Shown: piece by piece, positions 10,496 to 18,755 of the stretch
Layout: each line of letters opens with the position of its first letter
Position numbering within the stretch: position 1 is the stretch's first letter
Assembly: GCF_002979655.1 (NCBI RefSeq)
Contig: NZ_PCPG01000001.1
Span: 496,001 to 560,000 of the forward strand
Source of the DNA: Microbacterium sp. MYb45
Lineage (GTDB): Bacteria; Actinomycetota; Actinomycetes; Actinomycetales; Microbacteriaceae
DNA length: 64,000 bases
Direction of reading: 5' to 3'
Made by a program: the position numbers and the translations under genes
The notes under the pieces: model-generated
Database searches by the model: none
Seen by the model: only the letters and a program-made list of their open reading frames with translations
Told to the model about the DNA's origin: nothing

Positions 10496-12007
10496 ATGAC
10501 GGATACCAGGACACCCTCCAACGGCGACGACACGGTCGATCGCGTGCTCGCGAACGCAGAGAAGCGCTCCGACGTCCACGTGTTCGGGGCAGCGCAGGCG
10601 CTGCAAGACGAGTCGACCGCCGCGCACGCCAGCACGGACGGGGCGCAATGGGATCTCGAAGACCGTCACGCTCTTCGCCGCGTCGGTGGACTCTCGACCG
10701 AGCTCGAGGACGTCACCGAGGTCGAGTACCGCCAGCTTCGCCTGGAGAACGTCGTCCTCGTCGGTGTCTACCCGCAGGGTGCGCAGGAGGATGCCGAGAA
10801 CTCGCTGCGTGAGCTCGCCGCACTGGCCGAGACCGCGGGTGCCGTCGTGCTCGATGGCGTTCTGCAGCGTCGCCCGCACCCGGATGCTGCCACGTATCTC
10901 GGGCGCGGCAAGGCGCAGGAGCTCAAGGACATCGTCGCCGCGGTCGGGGCCGACACGGTCATCGCCGACACCGAACTCGCGCCGAGCCAGCGACGCGCGC
11001 TCGAGGACGTCGTCAAGGTGAAGGTCATCGACCGCACCACCGTGATCCTCGACATATTCAGCCAGCACGCGAAGAGCAGGGAGGGCAAGGCGCAGGTCGA
11101 GCTCGCTCAGCTCGAGTATCTGCTCCCTCGTCTTCGCGGGTGGGGCGACTCCATGAGCCGACAAGCCGGTGGCCAGGTCGGCGCCGGTGGTGCGGGCATG
11201 GGGTCCCGTGGTCCCGGTGAGACCAAGATCGAGCTCGATCGGCGGCGGATCCGCACCAAGATGGCGCTCCTGCGTCGGCAGATCCGTGACTTCGGACCGG
11301 CTCGTGAAGCGAAGCGTGCGGAGCGCAAACGCAACACCATCCCCTCGGTGGCGATCGCCGGCTACACCAACGCGGGCAAGTCGAGTCTGCTCAATGCGCT
11401 CACCAGTGCCGGCGTCCTGGTCGAGAACGCCCTCTTCGCGACGCTGGACGCGACCGTGCGCCGATCTGAGACCGAAGACGGCCGTGTCTACACGCTGACC
11501 GACACCGTCGGCTTTGTCCGCAATCTCCCGCATCAGCTCGTCGAGGCTTTCCGTTCGACCCTGGAAGAGGTCGGAGAGGCTGACGTGGTGCTCCACGTCG
11601 TCGATGCGTCGCACCCCGACCCGGCCGGTCAGCTGCAGACGGTACGCGATGTCCTCGGCGATGTCGGAGTGCGTGACCTGCCCGAGATCGTCGTCTTCAA
11701 CAAGGCAGATCTGATCGACGACGACGAACGCCTGGTGCTCCGCGGTCTCCAGCCGCACGCGCACTTCGTGTCGTCACGCTCCGGTGAGGGAATCGCCGAA
11801 CTCCGTGCCGTCATCGAGGAAGCACTCCCGAAGCCGGCGATCGAGGTTCACGCGGTGATCCCGTATGACCGCGGCGACCTCGTGGCGGCCATCCATGAGA
11901 CGGGGATGCTCCTCGAAGTGGAGCATCGAGAGGCCGGCACCGCCGTGCACGCGAGGGTGTCCGAGCGCCTCGCGGCAGAACTCGCTCCCTTCACCGTCGT
12001 CAACTGA
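10496..12007 (+). CDS. hflX: ribosome-associated GTPase HflX
   Basis: HflX (503 residues) is a GTPase that binds the 50S subunit and splits or rescues stalled ribosomes. The N-terminal HflX domain includes YLGRGKAQEL (about 134-143) and the glycine-rich loop GGQVGAGGAGMGSRGPGE (about 225-242). The G domain has G1 GYTNAGKSS (about 289-297), G3 DTVGFVRNLP and G4 NKADL. The ATG follows AAGGAA. A possible promoter TAAGGT lies about 40 bases upstream. It ends six bases before the stop of the convergent SIMPL gene. Confidence 0.95.
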   Translation: MTDTRTPSNGDDTVDRVLANAEKRSDVHVFGAAQALQDESTAAHASTDGAQWDLEDRHALRRVGGLSTELEDVTEVEYRQLRLENVVLVGVYPQGAQEDAENSLRELAALAETAGAVVLDGVLQRRPHPDAATYLGRGKAQELKDIVAAVGADTVIADTELAPSQRRALEDVVKVKVIDRTTVILDIFSQHAKSREGKAQVELAQLEYLLPRLRGWGDSMSRQAGGQVGAGGAGMGSRGPGETKIELDRRRIRTKMALLRRQIRDFGPAREAKRAERKRNTIPSVAIAGYTNAGKSSLLNALTSAGVLVENALFATLDATVRRSETEDGRVYTLTDTVGFVRNLPHQLVEAFRSTLEEVGEADVVLHVVDASHPDPAGQLQTVRDVLGDVGVRDLPEIVVFNKADLIDDDERLVLRGLQPHAHFVSSRSGEGIAELRAVIEEALPKPAIEVHAVIPYDRGDLVAAIHETGMLLEVEHREAGTAVHARVSERLAAELAPFTVVN

Positions 12008-12013
12008 CCCGGC

Positions 12014-12679
12014 TCACCGGGCGAGGAAGCGCGCCTCGACCGTCGCGGAGATGACGATCTCCTCCGGCTCGTATTCCATGGCCGGGGCTGCATCTGCGGC
12101 GAATGCCACGCCTCCGCGAGCCTTCATCATGGGCGCACCCGGCATCGGCTGCCCGCTCGAGATGAGACCGACATCGGCGATCTCGAGCGGCGTGACCTCG
12201 TCGAGACCGAGAGCCCCCGCATATGCCTTGGCGCGGGTGACGGCGACGCTGACGGCCTCGGCGGCCACCTCCCGCTCGATCTGCGTTCGTGTCACGCGGG
12301 TGAGGTGCCAATCGACCCAGCCCACCTCGACGCCGTCCCAGGGCGAGATGTCCGAGACCCATATCGAGAGTTCCGATGCCTCTGCGAATGTCGCAGTGAA
12401 GTCGATGCTCGCGTAGAAGACGGGTGCGAGGCGCTTGCCGTCGTTGTTCCAGGGTCGCTCGGCTCGCACGGAGAGTCGTTTGCTGGTCCAGTCGACGACG
12501 CTGCCCTCCTCTGCCCGCTCCGTGATGCTGCCGCGTACGGGCTCGGCCAAACGCATCACGTGCTCGACGACGGTCGTGCGCTCGGAACCCTCCGCCCGCA
12601 CGCTGACCCGGATGGTGGCGCGCTCCGGCGCGACACGCGCCTCGTGTTCGCCGCGGACTGTGACGGTGACTTCGCTCAT
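12014..12679 (-). CDS. SIMPL domain (DUF541) protein
   Basis: This 221-residue protein has the SIMPL/DUF541 fold: VTVRGEHEARVAPERATIRV at the N-terminus and EREVAAEAVSVAVTRAKAYA followed by VISATVEARF at the C-terminus. Many family members are exported, but no signal peptide is seen here, so it is predicted to be cytoplasmic. Its molecular role is unknown. It has its own leaderless promoter and lies convergent to hflX with a 6-base gap and no terminator between them. Confidence 0.82.
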   Translation of the reverse strand: MSEVTVTVRGEHEARVAPERATIRVSVRAEGSERTTVVEHVMRLAEPVRGSITERAEEGSVVDWTSKRLSVRAERPWNNDGKRLAPVFYASIDFTATFAEASELSIWVSDISPWDGVEVGWVDWHLTRVTRTQIEREVAAEAVSVAVTRAKAYAGALGLDEVTPLEIADVGLISSGQPMPGAPMMKARGGVAFAADAAPAMEYEPEEIVISATVEARFLAR

Positions 12680-12685
12680 GCGCTG

Positions 12686-12691
12686 ACTCTA
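12686..12691 (-). promoter_or_regulatory. -10 element of SIMPL gene (leaderless)
   Basis: TAGAGT on the minus strand ends exactly 6 bases before the ATG. Confidence 0.6.
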
Positions 12692-12820
12692 CGCCAGCGC
12701 TCCGGGCGCCTGCGGAATGGCGAATGGCCCGTGAACGTTGTAGTCTGTGATGCTCGGGTGTTCGTCGCCCGGGATGGTAATTCCATAGTGTGACAGCGGC
12801 TCCTTCGAGAGAAGGACCAC

Positions 12821-13190
12821 GGGGCTGATCGGTTTCGACAGCGCCTGTGAATCCACGAGAAGCGGGCCGAGGATGCAGAGTTATCTCGTTAACGCTCTCT
12901 GCAAAAAAATAGTTGCCGAAACCAAGCGCAACGACTTCGCCCTCGCTGCATAAGCGAGCCCGATAGTCCGTCAGGCCGTATGTGATTCCGATACGGATCC
13001 TGGCGTCATTTAGGAATCTTGCTGCGTGATGGCGTCTGGACGTCACGTGGGACTCTTCCCAGGCTGGGCTCGTCGACTTAGGTGTCTGTGACAAAGGTCG
13101 GAGCCGAGTAGAACGTCTTCACAGACTGCGCCCGGAGAAGGCGTGGAGTCTCAGCGTTGGACGGGGGTTCGATTCCCCCCAGCTCCACCA
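12821..13190 (+). ncRNA. ssrA: transfer-messenger RNA
   Basis: The gene begins GGGGCTGATCGGTTTCGAC, the universal tmRNA 5' start, and ends with a T-arm (GGGGGTTCGATTCCCCC) and an encoded CCA, so mature RNA is about 370 nt. The resume codon is GCC at 12915 (after TAGTT). The tag reading frame 12915-12953 encodes AETKRNDFALAA and stop; with the charged alanine the tag is A-AETKRNDFALAA, ending in the ALAA degron recognised by ClpXP. The 5' and 3' ends pair into a tRNA-Ala-like acceptor. It rescues stalled ribosomes together with SmpB, which is not in this window. Confidence 0.97.
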
Positions 13191-13205
13191 AGCCGTTGTC
13201 ACAGA

Positions 13206-13247
13206 AGAAGCCCCGTGCTCTCCTTCCAGGAGGTCACGGGGCTTCTT
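13206..13247 (+). terminator. terminator of tmRNA
   Basis: AGAAGCCCCGTG at 13206-13217 pairs with CACGGGGCTTCT at 13235-13246, a 12-bp stem 15 bases after the tmRNA 3' end. It is nearly symmetric, so it may also stop the convergent gene that ends at 13267. Confidence 0.85.
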
Positions 13248-13266
13248 CGTGTGCGGGAACGGCGTG

Positions 13267-13866
13267 TCACTCCGCCGTCTGCGTATAGGGCACCGCCAGC
13301 ACAGCATCCGCATATCCCGCTGCCGAGAACCGGATCGTGATGATGCCGTCCCAGAAGGAGGTCCCTCCGTTCGGTGTCTCCGCGCCGAACATGAATGCCG
13401 CCTCAGGGTCGGCGAGATAGGTCGAAACGGTCGGCACCGTCAGAGTGCCTGCCGCGATGACGGTGCTGAAGACGAACACGCTGTACAGCTGGTCGTCTGC
13501 AGCGCCCTGCAGGAGTGTCCACCCGCTGATGCCTCCATCTTGGGAGGGAGACCCTCCGTCGTAGAGGTAGAGCCCCTGTGCGTCGGAGTTGGCACCGGTG
13601 CCCTGCCAGGAGATGGTCGCTGTGACCTGTGTAGGAGCGGCGGGCGCCGGCGAAAGGGCGAGCTGACCGCTCAGGGTGAACTCGGAACTCCACTGCGGGC
13701 CCGTGAAGGCGAGGACCACGCCGGTTGCGTCGATCGCGCCTCCGCTCGCCGCTTGGGCCGGTGTGGCTGCCGTGAGGGCGATCACGGGGACCGACCACGC
13801 CGCCGCGCCGATGACGGTGCGGCGAGAGATCGTGGGACGCGCAGGGAGAGGGCGTTCGTCGGGCAC
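13267..13866 (-). CDS. Tat-exported hypothetical protein
   Basis: This 199-residue protein has a twin-arginine signal (ISRRTVIGAAAWSVPVIA) with a likely cleavage site after ATPAQA at about residue 39. The remaining about 160 residues are rich in small and beta-forming residues (LAFTGPQWSSEFTLSGQLAL, ITIRFSAAGYADAVLAVPY) and look like a beta-sandwich secreted domain; no catalytic motif is seen. The start is a GTG with GAAGGA upstream; longer readings run into the divergent ATPase. It lacks a sorting motif or lipobox, so it is presumably released or loosely held. Function unknown. Confidence 0.75.
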   Translation of the reverse strand: MPDERPLPARPTISRRTVIGAAAWSVPVIALTAATPAQAASGGAIDATGVVLAFTGPQWSSEFTLSGQLALSPAPAAPTQVTATISWQGTGANSDAQGLYLYDGGSPSQDGGISGWTLLQGAADDQLYSVFVFSTVIAAGTLTVPTVSTYLADPEAAFMFGAETPNGGTSFWDGIITIRFSAAGYADAVLAVPYTQTAE

Positions 13867-13989
13867 GGAGCATCCTTCGGGGAGAGGTGAAGCGGTCCGA
13901 CAGCAGAAGGGCCTCGGAGCGAGCAAGAGAGTAGCAGAGGCAAGCGGCCGGGGAGGCGCGAACGGCACCCGCTGGTTCCGACGGGGACC

Positions 13990-13995
13990 TATATT
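13990..13995 (+). promoter_or_regulatory. -10 element of P-type ATPase gene (leaderless)
   Basis: TATATT is followed by 7 bases and a GTG codon at 14003, fixing that GTG as the start. Confidence 0.65.
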
Positions 13996-14002
13996 GAGGT
14001 CT

Positions 14003-16864
14003 GTGGAATCGACCCCCGAAACTGTCGCGACCGGTCTCACCCGAGCGGAGGTGGCCGAACGCGTCGCGGCCGGGAAGACGAACGCCTTCGTGGCGGACAC
14101 GAGCCGCAGCGCGTGGAGCATCGTGCGGGCGAACGTCTTCACGCTGTTCAACGGCATCGTCTTCGCGTGTTTCTTCATCCTCTTCCTGGTCGGGCGGTGG
14201 CAGGATGCGCTCTTCGGGCTCGCCGCCTTCGCGAACGCCATCATCGGCTGTGTTCAGGAGTTCCGAGCGAAGTCGGCTCTCGACCGCCTGGCACTGATGA
14301 ACGCACCGCGCGCTCTGGTGCTCAGGGAAGCTGCGGAGGCGGAGATCGCCCCCACCGATGTCGTCCTCGACGACGTGCTGGTCCTGCGCGCCGGCGAGCA
14401 GGTGCCGGCCGACGCCAGAGTACTCACGGCGCGCGGGCTGCAGATCGATGAGTCGATGCTCACGGGCGAGTCCGACCCGGTGGAGAAGCAACCGGGCGAC
14501 GAGGCGCTTTCGGGCGCGGTGGTCGTCGCCGGGGAGGGAACCGCGCAAGCGACCCGTGTGGGCGCCGACTCGTACGCCAACCACTTCGCGGGCGAAGCGA
14601 AGCGTTTCTCGCTCGTCTCCAGCGAGCTCCGCTCGTCGGTCAACCGGGTCCTGAAGTGGGTGAGCTGGGTGATCGGACCGGTGGGGCTGCTCGTCCTGAA
14701 CGCGCAGATCATCGTCACGGGCGGGTACGCCACCGTGTTCTCCAGCGGCGCCTGGGTGCAGGCCGTCGTGAACACGATCGCCGCGCTGACGGCGATGATC
14801 CCGCTCGGGCTGGTGCTCATGACGAGCATCGCCTTCGCCGTCGGTGCGTCGAAACTGGCACGCAGGCAGGTTCTGGTGAATGAGCTGCCCGCGGTCGAGG
14901 GGCTCGCCCGGGTCGACGTCGTATGTCTCGACAAGACCGGCACCCTCACCGTGGGGGAGATAGGGTTCGACGAAGCGCACGGACTCTCCGGGCTCACGTC
15001 GGAGCGTGCGGAGGCGGCAGCGGCGGCGCTGGGCTGGTATGCCGCCTCTCCGGATGCGAATGCCACGGCGCGATCGATGCGAGCGGTGTATCCGGCCGGG
15101 TCCCCGCTCGCGGTCGCGGAATACATCCCCTTCTCCTCCGCACGCAAGTGGAGCGCAGTCTCCTTCGAACAGGTCGCCGGGACCTGGGTGATGGGTGCGC
15201 CGGAGATGGTGTTCGGCGATGCCGCGACATCCGACGAGACCGAACTCGGGCGCACGGTCACCGCGCTCGCAGAGACCGGCCGACGCACGTTGGTCCTCGG
15301 CTACGCGGAATCGGCGTTGTCCGAGGCGGATGTCGATTCCGAGCGGCTTCCGGATGGTGTGGTCGCGGCCATCGTCCTCACCTTCCGGGAGCAGGTGCGC
15401 CCCGACGCCGCCCAGACGCTCGAGTACTTCGCGCGGCAGGATGTGGGCATACGGATCATCTCGGGCGACAACCCGCGCACGGTCGCGGCGATCGCGCGAG
15501 AGGTGGGAGTGGACGTCGCGGAGGGCTTCGACGCACGTCGCCTTCCCGATGATGACGCCGAACTCGCAGACGTGCTCGAAACCAACTTGGTGTTCGGACG
15601 CGTCTCACCCGAGCAGAAGAAGCGCATGGTCGCGGCCCTGCAGAGTCGCGGGCACACCGTGGCGATGACCGGTGACGGGGTCAACGACGCCCTCGCGATC
15701 AAGGCCGCCGACATCGGTATCGCCATGAACACGGGATCGCCCGCCACGAAGGCGGTGGCGCGATTGGTGCTGCTCGACGGGCAGTTCTCGCACCTGCCCG
15801 ATGTCGTCGCGGAGGGGCGTCAGGTCATCGCGAACATCGAACGGGTATCGATGCTCTTCCTGAACAAGACCGTGTACGCCACACTTCTCGCGATCATCTT
15901 CGGGGTGTTCGTGCTGGAGTTCCCGTTCCTCCCGCGCCAGCTCTCCATCACCGACGGTCTCACCATCGGCATCCCGGCGTTCTTCCTCGCGCTGATGCCC
16001 AACGCGGCGCGTTATGTGCCGGGATTCCTCCGGCGATCGTTGAGCTTCGCCATTCCCTCGGGGATCATCGTCGCGCTCGGCCTCACGTGGTTCACCTTCG
16101 TCGCGCGCGGTCTCGAGGCGCACGAGGAGCAGCTGCGCACCGGAGCGACCGTCATCCTCGCCGTCGTCGGCATCTGGGTGCTGGCCGTGCTCGCCCGCCC
16201 CCTCAACCGCTTCAAGGTGCTGGTCGTGGGTGCGATGTTCATCCTGCTCATCGCCGTGTTCTCGCTTCCCCTCGCGCGACAGTTCTTCGTCCTCGTCGAT
16301 CCGGGGGAAGACCTCGCGATCGCGCTCACCGGGATCACGGTCGTGATGATCGCGGCGATCGAACTGGTGCGCATCGTGCATCGTCGGCTCGTCCTGAGGG
16401 AGGAGCCCACGACGGGGCGTCCACAGGCGCCCGAGCAGGGCAGCGGTACCGAGCGTGGGCTGGCGGCCGTCATCACGACGACGGTCGCCGTGCTCTCGTA
16501 CGTGTTCGGAATCCTCGCCACGGGCTTCGGCATCCTGGTCTTCCTCGGGCGCTACGACCCGGACGTGAGCGCCTCCGCGTTCTCGCTCGCGGGCGCGGCC
16601 ATCGCGCTGTTCGGTCTCCTGGTGTTCGCGGTCGCCGCCGGTATCCGCCGGGGGAGCGGGCTCTCGCGGCTGTTGCTCACGCTCTTCCTCGGGGTCGTGC
16701 TCGCGCTCAGTGCAATCGTGCTCGTCTTCGGCGACCGGTGGGACTGGGGAGCAGCCGTCACTGCCGTGGTCGCCGCCCTCATCGTCGTCCTGCTCTGGAC
16801 ACCACCGGTCGCCCGGGGTTTCCGGCCCGTCCTGGAGAGTTCGATGGGGAGTACGGCGCCGTAG
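14003..16864 (+). CDS. cation-transporting P-type ATPase, CtpE-like, with extra C-terminal membrane domain
   Basis: This 953-residue membrane pump has the A-domain TGES (about 154-157), the phosphorylated Asp in CLDKTGTLT (D310), the nucleotide-binding domain and the hinge TGDGVNDALAIKAADIGIAM. The sequence around TM4 and the DKTGT motif (LVNELPAVEGLARVDVVCLD) resembles mycobacterial CtpE, linked to calcium uptake. The TM4 motif reads PLGL where calcium pumps usually have PEGL, so the transported ion is uncertain. After TM10 an additional about 140 residues with four predicted TM helices is fused. The GTG start is defined by a -10 hexamer 7 bases upstream. The gene is monocistronic and divergent from the Tat protein. 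Confidence 0.88.
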   Translation: MESTPETVATGLTRAEVAERVAAGKTNAFVADTSRSAWSIVRANVFTLFNGIVFACFFILFLVGRWQDALFGLAAFANAIIGCVQEFRAKSALDRLALMNAPRALVLREAAEAEIAPTDVVLDDVLVLRAGEQVPADARVLTARGLQIDESMLTGESDPVEKQPGDEALSGAVVVAGEGTAQATRVGADSYANHFAGEAKRFSLVSSELRSSVNRVLKWVSWVIGPVGLLVLNAQIIVTGGYATVFSSGAWVQAVVNTIAALTAMIPLGLVLMTSIAFAVGASKLARRQVLVNELPAVEGLARVDVVCLDKTGTLTVGEIGFDEAHGLSGLTSERAEAAAAALGWYAASPDANATARSMRAVYPAGSPLAVAEYIPFSSARKWSAVSFEQVAGTWVMGAPEMVFGDAATSDETELGRTVTALAETGRRTLVLGYAESALSEADVDSERLPDGVVAAIVLTFREQVRPDAAQTLEYFARQDVGIRIISGDNPRTVAAIAREVGVDVAEGFDARRLPDDDAELADVLETNLVFGRVSPEQKKRMVAALQSRGHTVAMTGDGVNDALAIKAADIGIAMNTGSPATKAVARLVLLDGQFSHLPDVVAEGRQVIANIERVSMLFLNKTVYATLLAIIFGVFVLEFPFLPRQLSITDGLTIGIPAFFLALMPNAARYVPGFLRRSLSFAIPSGIIVALGLTWFTFVARGLEAHEEQLRTGATVILAVVGIWVLAVLARPLNRFKVLVVGAMFILLIAVFSLPLARQFFVLVDPGEDLAIALTGITVVMIAAIELVRIVHRRLVLREEPTTGRPQAPEQGSGTERGLAAVITTTVAVLSYVFGILATGFGILVFLGRYDPDVSASAFSLAGAAIALFGLLVFAVAAGIRRGSGLSRLLLTLFLGVVLALSAIVLVFGDRWDWGAAVTAVVAALIVVLLWTPPVARGFRPVLESSMGSTAP

Positions 16865-16888
16865 CGATGTCGCGAGCTCGAGCGGCGC

Positions 16889-17455
16889 TCAGCCGGTCCA
16901 CTCGATGAGGATCAGCCCCTGACGTGTGTCCGCGAAGCGCACCCATCCGTCGCCGAACAGATACGTCATCCCGTACCCGTCTTCATCGAGTCCCATCGCG
17001 TATCGCGGATCCTCCGTGAAGTACACCCCGTCCGGGCCGTCCTCGCGCTTCCACCCCTCGGAGAGCAGGCCGGACTGGGCCTGCGCGGCGTCCTCCGAAC
17101 TCAGAGATGCCCAGCCATAGAGCTGACCGTGGTCGGACGCGACGCTGTAGTCGGCCCAGAAGCACAGCAGCCCGTCGGTCAGCGCGACCCCGCCGACGAC
17201 GAACTCCTTCGACTGCGCGGTCCATCCCATATCCGTGAACACGGAAACCGTTCCCGCCGAGATCATGGATTCACACGTGAGCTCGCCGGGAGCCTCCGGG
17301 ACGCTGGAGCTCACCGGCTCGGGGCTCGGAGCCGGGCTCGGGCGGACCGCATCCGATGTGGGTGAGGCCTGCGGCCCCGCAGGTGCTCCGCACGCCGTCA
17401 GGGCGACAAGAAGCACCAGGGCGCCTGCGGCGGCGGAGATGATGCGGAGGGTCAT
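16889..17455 (-). CDS. hypothetical lipoprotein
   Basis: This 188-residue protein has a lipoprotein signal with lipobox LTAC (Cys at about 22), then a Pro/Ser/Glu-rich linker of about 35 residues and a globular domain of about 125 residues with CESM and LLCFWADYS cysteines that could form a disulfide. Domain phrases such as DGVYFTEDPRYAMGLDEDGY do not match a family I recognise. It should be anchored to the outer face of the membrane. It lies 20 bases upstream of the phosphatase gene on the same strand order, so it is probably cotranscribed behind it. Confidence 0.72.
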   Translation of the reverse strand: MTLRIISAAAGALVLLVALTACGAPAGPQASPTSDAVRPSPAPSPEPVSSSVPEAPGELTCESMISAGTVSVFTDMGWTAQSKEFVVGGVALTDGLLCFWADYSVASDHGQLYGWASLSSEDAAQAQSGLLSEGWKREDGPDGVYFTEDPRYAMGLDEDGYGMTYLFGDGWVRFADTRQGLILIEWTG

Positions 17456-17475
17456 CCTGTGCCTCGTGGTTCGGA

Positions 17476-18273
17476 TCAGTCGTGCATGAGCTTCAGGAAC
17501 TCATCGTGGAGCGTGCCGTTGGTGGCGAGTGTCGAGCGCGCCGATATCGTCTCGGCGCCGTCGGCGGCGGTCATCCGCCCGCCGGCCTCCCGGATGATCG
17601 GCACGGCCGCGGCGATGTCGTATTCCTTGACATCGAATTCGGCGACCATGTCGATTCGCCCTTCGGCGAGAAGCATGTAGGAGTACACGTCGCCGTAGGC
17701 GCGATCGCGCCAGACGCGTGCCGCGACTCGGAGGAGGGAGTCGAGCCGTCCCGCGTCGGACCACTGCGCGATGCTCTGGAAGCTCACACTGGCATCGTCG
17801 AGCGATGACACGGTGGAGACCTGGAGTCGGCGGGGCTCGCCGTCGGTCGCGGTCCAGGAGCCTTCGCTGGCGGCTCCCCACCAGCGCCTACCCAGTGCGG
17901 GCATGCTGACGACACCGACCTGGGGGACGCCATCGATCGCGAGAGCGATCATCGTGCCCCACAAGGGAACGCCGCGGAGGAAGTTCGCCGTGCCGTCGAT
18001 GGGGTCGATGATCCACTGGCGATGCGTCCCGCCCTGCGCGCCGAACTCCTCGCCGAAGATCCCGTCGTCGGGTCGCTCGGTCTCGAGGATGGTGCGGATC
18101 GCACGCTCCGTCGCGAGGTCGGCGTCGGTCACGTGCGACTTGTCGGCCTTGGTGGAGATCTCCAGGTCGGCCGCATCGAACCGCGGGAGCGACTGGGCGT
18201 CGGCGGCGTCGGCGAGGCGGAGCGCGAGGAGGAGATCGCTGCGCAGGTCATCGGCGTGAGGGGAGGCGGTCAC
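17476..18273 (-). CDS. hisN: inositol monophosphatase family, histidinol-phosphatase-like
   Basis: This 265-residue enzyme belongs to the Mg-dependent inositol monophosphatase superfamily. Metal-binding motifs are GEEFG (about 85-89), the WIIDPIDGTANFLRG signature (about 97-111) and EYDIAAAVPIIREAGG near residue 220. The closest actinobacterial subfamily by these motifs is HisN, the histidinol-phosphatase of histidine synthesis. Assignment to histidinol phosphate rather than another phosphate ester is by family resemblance only, because no other his gene is nearby. The GTG start is supported by a TATCCT hexamer exactly 6 bases upstream. Confidence 0.83.
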   Translation of the reverse strand: MTASPHADDLRSDLLLALRLADAADAQSLPRFDAADLEISTKADKSHVTDADLATERAIRTILETERPDDGIFGEEFGAQGGTHRQWIIDPIDGTANFLRGVPLWGTMIALAIDGVPQVGVVSMPALGRRWWGAASEGSWTATDGEPRRLQVSTVSSLDDASVSFQSIAQWSDAGRLDSLLRVAARVWRDRAYGDVYSYMLLAEGRIDMVAEFDVKEYDIAAAVPIIREAGGRMTAADGAETISARSTLATNGTLHDEFLKLMHD

Positions 18274-18279
18274 GCTCCC

Positions 18280-18285
18280 AGGATA
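18280..18285 (-). promoter_or_regulatory. -10 element of hisN (leaderless)
   Basis: TATCCT on the minus strand ends exactly 6 bases before the GTG start codon. Confidence 0.6.
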
Positions 18286-18427
18286 GTCGGCGGAACAACG
18301 GGCGCTGAGGGCCGAACGGCCATGTTTCCGAGTGCGACGGGCACCGGCACGCCCGGGCCCACCTCGATTTCGCATGGGGGCGGTCGGCTGGTAATGTAAT
18401 TCCTCGGTCGGGGTTATCCCGGGCCAC

Positions 18428-18500
18428 GCACCTCTAGCTCAATCGGCAGAGCAACTGACTCTTAATCAGTGGGTTCTCGGTTCAAGTCCGAGGGGGTGCA
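18428..18500 (+). tRNA. tRNA-Lys (CTT)
   Basis: This is a 73-nt cloverleaf. Acceptor GCACCTC pairs with GGGGTGC, the anticodon arm ACTGA-CTCTTAA-TCAGT has anticodon CTT, and the T-arm is CTCGG-TTCAAGT-CCGAG. CCA is not encoded. A TAATGT hexamer about 30 bases upstream is a possible promoter. Confidence 0.97.
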
Positions 18501-18506
18501 CGGAAC

Positions 18507-18541
18507 AGCCTCAGAAACTCTCGCCAGTTTCTGGGGCTTTT
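18507..18541 (+). terminator. terminator of tRNA-Lys
   Basis: AGCCTCAGAAACT pairs with AGTTTCTGGGGCT around a 6-base loop and is followed by TTTT. Confidence 0.8.
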
Positions 18542-18755
18542 CTGCTTTCTTGTGCACGCGGTCCGCTTATCGATCCGGACAGGCCCGCGAAGTCCGGGTT
18601 TCTGAGGGCTTGCAGAGAATGCCGGTGTACCGCGTAATGGGCTCTCGTCGAGGCCGTCTCTCACACGGGGACAACCGCGTCACTGCCATCGGATGCGTCG
18701 CTGCGCAGCAGCACGGCCGAGGCGGTGAGGCTTCGACAAGAAACTGGGGAACACC

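Noticed and set aside
13191..13266. Possible integration site at the tmRNA 3' end
   Set aside because: tmRNA ends are common phage targets, but no integrase, repeated 3' end or foreign-looking island follows; only a terminator and an ordinary chromosomal gene.
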